From assembly GCF_009674535.1 (NCBI RefSeq), contig NZ_WKJK01000009.1, positions 246,099-310,098 on the forward strand: a stretch of DNA of 64,000 nucleotides. The letters are read 5' to 3'. A program made the position numbers and the translations under genes. Below the pieces are notes generated by a model. That model made no database searches. It saw nothing but the letters and a program-made list of their open reading frames with translations, and was not told the origin of the DNA. Of this stretch, positions 58,030 through 64,000 are shown piece by piece. The stretch comes from Duganella guangzhouensis (GTDB lineage Bacteria; Pseudomonadota; Gammaproteobacteria; Burkholderiales; Burkholderiaceae_D). Positions within the stretch are counted from its first letter, which is position 1, and each line of letters opens with the position of its first letter.

Positions 58030-59395
58030 CGACCAGTTCGCGCCACAGGCGCGCGTACATGCGGGCAGCCGGCAGTTCCAGCGGCGCCACCGCCTCCCAC
58101 GGCAGTTCGCCGGTGGCGCCCTGCCCGGTCAACAGCCAGCCGCCGTGCACGGTGCCACTGCTGTCGTCCGACACCATCACCCGCTGCTCCGGCCGCAGCC
58201 AGGCCAGCAGGCCGGCGTACAGACGGTTGGCGGTGAAGCTGCCTTCGATCACAATCGGACCGCGCGAGCCGAGCCGGCTCAGACAATGGTCGGTCACCAG
58301 CGCGCAATACAGGCTGGCCAGCGCGTAGCGTTCGCGCCCGCCGGCCAGCGGCGGTCCCACCAGCTTGCCTATACGGCGCTGGAACGGCCCGCCGTGCGGC
58401 GAGAAGGTCGGTAACGCCATCGAGCCCTGGCTGATGACGCGTTGCAAATCGTATTGGTCGCCCTCTTCGATTTGCTCACCAGCCAGCTCGGCAAATTCAC
58501 GCCCGCCCATGAAGCGCTGGCACGCCACCGGCTGGCCGAAGGCGCTGACGTTGGCCAGCATGTCGGCGCCGGCATCCAGCTCGCCCAGCCGTTCCGGCGC
58601 AAAGCCCGGCGCGGCGACGATGACCCAGGTGCCAGTCGAAATCACGGTCGGCGCGTCGGCGCCGAGGTAGCGCAGCAGCGAGGCGTTGCTGTCGTGGATG
58701 CCGCACACGACCTGGCAATCGGCCGGCAAGCCGGTCTGCGCCGCCAGATGCGGATGGATGGTGCCCAGCACATCGCCGGCCGCGCGCAGCGGCGGGAACA
58801 GATGGCGCCAGCCCTGCTTGTCGACCATGCTGGAGAAATCGCCACGCTTGGGGTTCCATAAATCGGTATGGCAGCCCAGCGAGGTGACTTCGCTGGCGGC
58901 CACGCCGCACAAACGCCAGGCCCAGTACTGAGCGTACATCAGCACCGTGGTGGCGGCGCCGAATTCCTGCGGCCATTGCTGCTGTTGCCAGTACAACTGG
59001 CGACCCAGGTTCAGGCCGTTTGGCAGCGATGGCGACAGCGATTCGGAAAACAGTGGCCGCGCCACTTCGTATTCGCGCGCCTCGGCGTACGGGCGCTCGC
59101 ATTCGTAGTCGAGCACCGGCAGCGCCAGTGCGTCGCCCTTCAGCAGCACAGCGGTGGCGCCGTGCGTGACCGGCACGATGGCGCGCACTTGCCAGCCCTG
59201 CTCGGTCCCGGCCTCGGCCAGCGCACCCAAGAACCAGGTCCAGATACGTTCAACGTCATGCTGCGGATACGGTGCCGCTTCCAGCACCGTGTTCGGCGTG
59301 CGCGCTTCGTGTACCACGCGGCCGCGCTGGTCCACCAGGCTGAGTTTGACGTTGGTCTTGCCGATATCGAGAACGGCGGTAACAGGTAATACCAT
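58016..59395 (-). CDS. rhaK: FGGY-family carbohydrate kinase (rhamnulokinase/fuculokinase-like, RhaK type)
   Basis: A 459-aa cytoplasmic sugar kinase. The N-terminal ATP/sugar domain begins VLDIGKTNVKLSLVDQRGRV. A GIHDSNASLLRYLG block carries the catalytic Asp in the usual FGGY position, and the second domain has VISTGTWVIVAAPG. It resembles the non-canonical rhamnose-operon kinase RhaK of rhizobia by neighbours (rhaSTPQ upstream). It would phosphorylate the imported deoxy sugar or its ketose. No isomerase or aldolase gene is in the window. It overlaps the DeoR-type gene by 14 bp. Confidence 0.85.
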   Translation of the reverse strand: MVLPVTAVLDIGKTNVKLSLVDQRGRVVHEARTPNTVLEAAPYPQHDVERIWTWFLGALAEAGTEQGWQVRAIVPVTHGATAVLLKGDALALPVLDYECERPYAEAREYEVARPLFSESLSPSLPNGLNLGRQLYWQQQQWPQEFGAATTVLMYAQYWAWRLCGVAASEVTSLGCHTDLWNPKRGDFSSMVDKQGWRHLFPPLRAAGDVLGTIHPHLAAQTGLPADCQVVCGIHDSNASLLRYLGADAPTVISTGTWVIVAAPGFAPERLGELDAGADMLANVSAFGQPVACQRFMGGREFAELAGEQIEEGDQYDLQRVISQGSMALPTFSPHGGPFQRRIGKLVGPPLAGGRERYALASLYCALVTDHCLSRLGSRGPIVIEGSFTANRLYAGLLAWLRPEQRVMVSDDSSGTVHGGWLLTGQGATGELPWEAVAPLELPAARMYARLWRELVDAGQ

Positions 59396-59405
59396 GTGCC
59401 CTCGC

Positions 59406-60410
59406 TTAATGTCGTTTGCCCGGCGTGGACAGCAGGTGCGGCAACACGATGGTCACCAGCAATAGCACACCCACCAGTATCGTCATGATGATGCCGGGGA
59501 TATTCGCCAGCGCCATGCCGAAGTTGACCATGCCCAGCACCGCAATCGCCAGCAGCACGCCCACCATCGAGCCCTTGCCGCCGGCAACCTTGACGCCGCC
59601 GAGGATGACCATGGTGATGACTTCCAGCTCCCAGCCCAGCGCGATGTTGGGACGGGTCGAGCCGATACGACCGGTCAGCAGGCAAGCCGCCAGGCCGGCC
59701 ATCGCGCCCGAAGCGATGAACAGGCACAAACGATAACGGTTGACCCCGATGCCGGCGAAGCGCGCCGCCTCCGGGCTATTTCCGATCGCGTACAGGCGGC
59801 GTCCGACCACGGTGGCATGCAGCACAAACGAGAACAGCAGCGCGAACACCACGAACACCGCGAACGGGCGCGGGATCACGTCGAAGAAGTAGCCTTGGCC
59901 CCAGTCGGCCAGCAGTTGCGGATAGCTGGTGAAGGCTTTATCGCCCAGCACCACGCTGGCCAGGCCGCGGAACAGCGACACCGTGCCGATCGTCACCACA
60001 ATCGATGGCAGGCGGAACGCCGTCACCAGCAGACCGTTGACCAGCCCGCACAACACGCCAGTGCCAATGCCGACCAGGAACAGCATCGGCGGCGGCAATC
60101 CGGCCTGATTGGCCAGCCCCATCGCCACCGACGACAGCGCCAGCGCGCCAGCCACCGACAAATCGATCTCGCGGCACAGGATCAGCAACGCCATCGGCAA
60201 CGCGATCAGCGCTTTTTCGCTGAAGTTGAAAGTGCTGTCGGCCAGGTTATCCAGATCAAGGAAATGATCGAGCAGCACGCCGTTGGCGGCCATCACCACC
60301 AACAGCAGCAGCGCCAGCATGACTTCCCATTTCTGCAGCAGCGCGCGCCAGTTGAAGCTGGCGTTGTCGGCGATTTGATGTTTCGCCGCGCTCAGTGTCG
60401 CTTGCGTCAT
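59406..60410 (-). CDS. rhaQ: Rhamnose-type ABC transporter permease (RhaQ-like)
   Basis: A 334-aa BPD_transp_2 permease with about ten helices. The signature block LCREIDLSVAGALALSSVAM, typical of carbohydrate-uptake family 2 permeases, is present, as is the C-terminal ILGGVKVAGGKGSMVGVLLA. AAGGAGG precedes the ATG, which overlaps the stop of the other permease by 4 bp. Together they form the heterodimeric channel of the importer. Confidence 0.9.
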   Translation of the reverse strand: MTQATLSAAKHQIADNASFNWRALLQKWEVMLALLLLVVMAANGVLLDHFLDLDNLADSTFNFSEKALIALPMALLILCREIDLSVAGALALSSVAMGLANQAGLPPPMLFLVGIGTGVLCGLVNGLLVTAFRLPSIVVTIGTVSLFRGLASVVLGDKAFTSYPQLLADWGQGYFFDVIPRPFAVFVVFALLFSFVLHATVVGRRLYAIGNSPEAARFAGIGVNRYRLCLFIASGAMAGLAACLLTGRIGSTRPNIALGWELEVITMVILGGVKVAGGKGSMVGVLLAIAVLGMVNFGMALANIPGIIMTILVGVLLLVTIVLPHLLSTPGKRH

Positions 60411-61393
60411 GCGGCACCTCCTTTCGATAAGTTGACGGGCAGGATCTGGCGCGCGCCATGGCCCTTGCCACGCGCGTTGATGACCACCGCCGCCAGAATC
60501 ACCGCGCCGGTCAGCGCGCTCTGCCAGAACGGCGACACTTTCAGCACCGGCAAGGCGTTACCGATCACGCCCAGGAACAGCGCGCCCAGCACAGTACCAG
60601 CCACGCTGCCGACGCCGCCACCAATCGAAACGCCGCCGATCACGCAGGCCGCGATCACGGTGAATTCAAAGCCGTAGGCCACTTCGGTGTAGGCCACCGC
60701 GTAACGCGCCACCCACAGATAGCCGGCCAAGCCGGACACCAGCCCGGACAGCGCATACACCAGCACCAACCGCTGCTTGATCGGCACGCCAACGTAGCGC
60801 GCCGAGGCTGGCTGATTGCCGATCGCGTACAGGTCGCGGCCGAAGCGCGCGTAACGGGTCAGCCCCCAGAATAGCAGCACCGCACCGGTGGCGATCCAGA
60901 ACAGATTGGTCATGCCGGCCATGGTCTCCAGCGGGAAGGCCAAGAAGTCCTTCGGCAACTGGTGCGACGACACCCAGGCGCCGCCGGACACCACAAACAC
61001 CAGCCCGCGATAAATGCTCATCGTGCCGAGCGTGACCACGATAGGCGGCAGATTCAGCAGGCCAATCAGGGCACCGTTGACCAGGCCGCACAGCAGGCCG
61101 GTGACAGCCGCCAGCAGCACCACCAGCAACAGCGGCGTGCCGGGATAAGCCGCCACCAGCATCGCCGACAACATGCCCGACAGCGCCAGGCTGGACGCCA
61201 CCGACAAATCGATGCCACGGGTGACGATCACCAGCATCTGGGTCAGCGCCAGCATGATCAGCAACGAACTGTCGGTCAGCACATTGGTGAAACTGTCGAC
61301 CGACAGAAACACCGGCGCGCGCCAGCCGATCAGCAGCACCAGCAACACAATCACCAGCGCCAGTTGAGGTTCCCGCTGAGTCAGGAAACGCAT
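60407..61393 (-). CDS. rhaP: Rhamnose-type ABC transporter permease (RhaP-like)
   Basis: A 328-aa BPD_transp_2 permease starting MRFLTQREPQLALVIVLLVL. TRGIDLSVASSLALSGMLSA and IGGVSIGGGVGSVAGTVLGA are the family signatures, and about ten helices are predicted. The ATG at 61393 overlaps the ATPase gene by 13 bp; the open frame upstream of it is antisense-like sequence within the ATPase and is not used. Pairs with the permease at 59406-60410. Confidence 0.9.
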   Translation of the reverse strand: MRFLTQREPQLALVIVLLVLLIGWRAPVFLSVDSFTNVLTDSSLLIMLALTQMLVIVTRGIDLSVASSLALSGMLSAMLVAAYPGTPLLLVVLLAAVTGLLCGLVNGALIGLLNLPPIVVTLGTMSIYRGLVFVVSGGAWVSSHQLPKDFLAFPLETMAGMTNLFWIATGAVLLFWGLTRYARFGRDLYAIGNQPASARYVGVPIKQRLVLVYALSGLVSGLAGYLWVARYAVAYTEVAYGFEFTVIAACVIGGVSIGGGVGSVAGTVLGALFLGVIGNALPVLKVSPFWQSALTGAVILAAVVINARGKGHGARQILPVNLSKGGAA

Positions 61394-62946
61394 ACATTTA
61401 CCTCCATCGATGGAACATGGCTGAGCGCCATGCCGGACGCCGCCGCGACCACCGCTTCCGCCGTGGCCTCGTGACGCGCAAACGTGCTTTGAACGCGGCC
61501 GTGGTACATCACCACCACCCGGTCGGCCAGGCCCAGCACTTCGGGCAGTTCGGACGACACCAGGATCACCGCCAAGCCCTGCTCCACCAGACGACTGATG
61601 AAGCGGTGCACGGCGGCCTTGGAGCCGATGTCGATGCCCTTGGTCGGCTCGTCGAGGATGATGACTTTCGGCTTGGTGGCCAGCCACTTGGCCAGCACCA
61701 CTTTTTGCTGATTGCCGCCGGACAGTTCCTGCACCGCCTGATCCAGATGCGCGGCCTTCAGCTCCAGCTGCTCGGCATAGCTGCGCGCCAGCGCGCGCTC
61801 GGCGTCGCGGTGGCCGGCCAGCACCGGGCCAAACTGGTTGAGGCAGGCCAGCGTGCTGTTTTCCAGTATCGACATTTCCAGCATGGCGCCGTGGTGTTGA
61901 CGATCTTCCGGCACGTAGGCAATGCCGCGCCGGATCGCCTCGGCGGCGCTGCGGATGTGAACCGGCTGGCCGTCAATGCGGATTTCGCCCGACACGTCCG
62001 AAGTCAGGCCGAACAAGCCCTGCATCACCTCGGAGCGGCCGGCGCCCACCAGGCCGTAAAAGCCCAGCACCTCGCCACGGCGCAGCGAGAAGCTGACCTC
62101 GTCGAATTCGGATGGGTGCGACAGGCATTCGACTTCCAGCACGGTCTCGCCCAGCGCCACCTGCGCCTTCGGATAGACTTCGGACACGCCGCGCCCCACC
62201 ATCAACGCCACCAGGCCTGCCTCGTCGATATCGGCCAGCGCGCCAGTGGCGATGTACTGGCCATCGCGCAGCACGGTGTAGCGGTCGCACACCGCGTAGA
62301 TTTCGTCGAATTTGTGGGTAATCAGGATCACCGCCTTGCCGGCCGCCTTCAGCTGGCCGATGATGCGGTACAGCTCCTGAATTTCCTTGCGCGACAGCGC
62401 CGCCGTCGGCTCATCCATGATGACCACGCTGGCTTCCTGCGACAGCGCGCGGGCGATTTCCACAAAGTGGCGCTGCGCGATCGACAGGTCCTTGACCTTG
62501 GCGCGCACCGGAATCTCGACTTCCAGCCGGCGCAGCAGTGCTTCGGCGTCGGCCTCCATCTTGCGCCAGTCGACCAGCCGGGTCCACGGATGGCGCGGCT
62601 GATGGCCGATGTAGATGTTTTCGGCCACCGTCAGTTCGTCGAACATCACGGTTTCCTGGTGCACGGCGGTGATGCCGGCGCGCGCCGCCGATTGCGGACC
62701 GCGCAGCACCATCGCCTTGCCGTCCAGCGTAAACGTACCACCATCCGGTTGATAAATCCCGGTCAAAATCTTGACCATGGTGGACTTGCCGGCGCCATTC
62801 TCGCCGACCAAAGCCATCACCTCGCCCGCGCGCACCGACAGCGACACATCGCGCAAGGCCACCACACCGCCAAAACGCTTGCTGATGCCGGACAGCTGCA
62901 GCAAGGCGTCACCATCGGCGGCGGGCATCTGTTTTACTGATTGCAT
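61381..62946 (-). CDS. rhaT: Rhamnose-type sugar ABC transporter ATP-binding protein (RhaT-like)
   Basis: A 521-aa tandem ATPase of the ribose/rhamnose importer type. The first domain has Walker A GENGAGKST, signature LSIAQRHFVEIARAL and Walker B VVIMDEPTAAL. The second domain has the degenerate Walker A GLVGAGRSEV, signature LSGGNQQKVVLAKWL and Walker B VIILDEPTKGID. This asymmetry is normal for the family. The ATG at 62946 is preferred over 62952 because AGGAG is seven bases upstream of it and almost abuts the other. Confidence 0.92.
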   Translation of the reverse strand: MQSVKQMPAADGDALLQLSGISKRFGGVVALRDVSLSVRAGEVMALVGENGAGKSTMVKILTGIYQPDGGTFTLDGKAMVLRGPQSAARAGITAVHQETVMFDELTVAENIYIGHQPRHPWTRLVDWRKMEADAEALLRRLEVEIPVRAKVKDLSIAQRHFVEIARALSQEASVVIMDEPTAALSRKEIQELYRIIGQLKAAGKAVILITHKFDEIYAVCDRYTVLRDGQYIATGALADIDEAGLVALMVGRGVSEVYPKAQVALGETVLEVECLSHPSEFDEVSFSLRRGEVLGFYGLVGAGRSEVMQGLFGLTSDVSGEIRIDGQPVHIRSAAEAIRRGIAYVPEDRQHHGAMLEMSILENSTLACLNQFGPVLAGHRDAERALARSYAEQLELKAAHLDQAVQELSGGNQQKVVLAKWLATKPKVIILDEPTKGIDIGSKAAVHRFISRLVEQGLAVILVSSELPEVLGLADRVVVMYHGRVQSTFARHEATAEAVVAAASGMALSHVPSMEVNVCVS

Positions 62947-62967
62947 GAACATACTCCTGGCGTTGGC

Positions 62968-63969
62968 TCAGAACATACGGGCGTACTTGTCGACGTTGGA
63001 AGCATCATAGACGAACGGCGGTGCCAGCGCGGCCTCGCCGCCGGCGCCGATGGTCAGCTGTCCCATGCGCCCCACCGCGACTTGCTCGCCGGCCTTGCCG
63101 CTGGCCTCGCCCTTGACGAAGCGATAGGCGGCATAGGTGGCGGCATACCCGAGATCGATGGGATTCCAGATCGCGAAGCTCTTGACCGCGCCGCTGTGGA
63201 CGTGGCCCGCCATCTCGGATGGCAGACCGAGACCGGTGACATAGACCTTGCCGACCAGATGCTCATCCACCACCGCGCGCGAGGCGGCGACGATGCCCAC
63301 CGTGGTCGGCGCCACGATCACTTTCAGTTTGGGATTGCTGCGCAACAGGCCGATCGCCTCGCGGTAGCTCTTGTCGGACTGGTCGTCGCCATACACGGTG
63401 CCAACCAGCGTCAGTTTCGCATATTCAGGCTGAGCCAGCACCTTCTTCATCTCGTTGATCCAGATGTTCTGGTTGGTGGCTTGCGCGGTGGCGGACAGCA
63501 CGGCGATTTCACCGGCGCCGCCAGCCGCCTGGCTGGCCAGCTCGACCAGCTTGTGCCCGACCAGCGGCGGGCTGGACGGGTTCAGCTGCATCAGCCGACC
63601 GCCCTGCACGATGCCGCTGTCGAACGACAGCACCTTGATGCCACGCTTCATGGCCTTCTGCGCGATCGGCGCCAGCGCGTTGGCGTCGTTGGCCGAGACC
63701 ACGATCGCCTGCACCTTTTGCATGATCAACGCGTTGACCAGTTCCACCTGGCCTTCGGCGGTGGCCGAAGTCGGCCCGGTGTAGATGATGCGGACATCAC
63801 CCAACTGCCGGGCCGCCTCCTGCGCCCCCATCTGGGCAGCGTTAAAAAAACCGCTGCCCAGCGCCTTGACCAACATGGCGATCTTGACCTGCTCCGCCGC
63901 GCTGGCGCCGCCACAGGCGGCAGCCAGCAGCAGGCCACCCACGACCTGCCGTAGGGATGGCATTTTCAT
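62968..63969 (-). CDS. rhaS: Rhamnose-type ABC transporter substrate-binding protein (RhaS-like)
   Basis: A 333-aa periplasmic sugar-binding protein (Peripla_BP_4). The signal peptide is followed by EQVKIAMLVKALGSGFFNAA and the DANALAPIAQKAMKRGIKVL hinge region, as in RhaS of rhizobia. The C-terminal block (GLGLPSEMAGHVHSGAVKSF, WNPIDLGYAATYAA) is the rhamnose-binding-protein signature. AGGAG lies six bases before the ATG at 63969. It is the first visible gene of the leftward operon; the promoter lies beyond the window edge. Sugar specificity (L-rhamnose or a related deoxy sugar) is inferred. Confidence 0.9.
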   Translation of the reverse strand: MKMPSLRQVVGGLLLAAACGGASAAEQVKIAMLVKALGSGFFNAAQMGAQEAARQLGDVRIIYTGPTSATAEGQVELVNALIMQKVQAIVVSANDANALAPIAQKAMKRGIKVLSFDSGIVQGGRLMQLNPSSPPLVGHKLVELASQAAGGAGEIAVLSATAQATNQNIWINEMKKVLAQPEYAKLTLVGTVYGDDQSDKSYREAIGLLRSNPKLKVIVAPTTVGIVAASRAVVDEHLVGKVYVTGLGLPSEMAGHVHSGAVKSFAIWNPIDLGYAATYAAYRFVKGEASGKAGEQVAVGRMGQLTIGAGGEAALAPPFVYDASNVDKYARMF

Positions 63970-64000
63970 GCACGTCTCCTGTTGTTGTTTTTAGTGTGCT

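Noticed and set aside
61394..61687. Upstream extension of the RhaP-like permease
   Set aside because: It lies wholly inside the ATPase gene; the conserved permease begins at MRFLTQ (61393).

Overview
The window looks like a chromosomal segment of a Betaproteobacterium of the Oxalobacteraceae type (Massilia, Duganella or Janthinobacterium group). The grounds are high GC, a PEP-CTERM exported protein, stacked FecI/FecR/TonB-receptor modules, orphan hybrid histidine kinases and a large set of plant-polymer enzymes. The genus is an inference.

Layout. 1-940: the right part of an IS110/IS1111-type insertion sequence, cut by the window edge, with a long non-coding tail that could hold its guide RNA. 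1526-9729: two paralogous fecI-fecR-receptor operons, each with a Fur-box-like leader, with an unusual Fur-family gene between them. 9835-17326: a secreted alpha/beta hydrolase with a TPR tail, a branched-chain amino acid binding protein, and an operon of an aminotransferase-like protein (catalytic Lys replaced by Gln), a hybrid kinase and an M20 peptidase. 17316-21854: a second iron-uptake locus (DUF3325, PepSY protein and DUF3649, divergent from a TonB receptor, sharing a Fur box). 21920-23446: an Fe-S photolyase. 23574-26208: a sigma-54-type promoter driving an ExbB/ExbD pair and a TonB-like anchor whose C-terminus is a beta-sandwich-like domain. This is the least conventional system here.

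26229-29910 is an AT-rich island of short leftward genes of unknown function (lipoproteins, small membrane proteins, an interrupted HExxH protein) with a recurring 15-bp motif after several stop codons.

29914-63969 is mostly a plant-glycan and glycoside utilisation region. It holds a LacI regulator with two operators flanking the promoter of a GH2-GH43 operon, a PEP-CTERM protein, a hybrid kinase, a czcICBA metal-efflux operon, a tannase-like lipoprotein, a GH3 beta-glucosidase and a second GH43. These are followed by a LysR-linked operon encoding both subunits of a C-glycoside deglycosidase and a GH106-type rhamnosidase, a TetR regulator, and a rhamnose-type ABC import operon (rhaSTPQ, kinase and a DeoR-type sensor domain without HTH). 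A working model is that exported enzymes release sugars and aglycones from pectin, hemicellulose and flavonoid glycosides, the ABC system imports rhamnose or a related sugar, and the TonB receptors supply iron. Substrates are inferred from families only.
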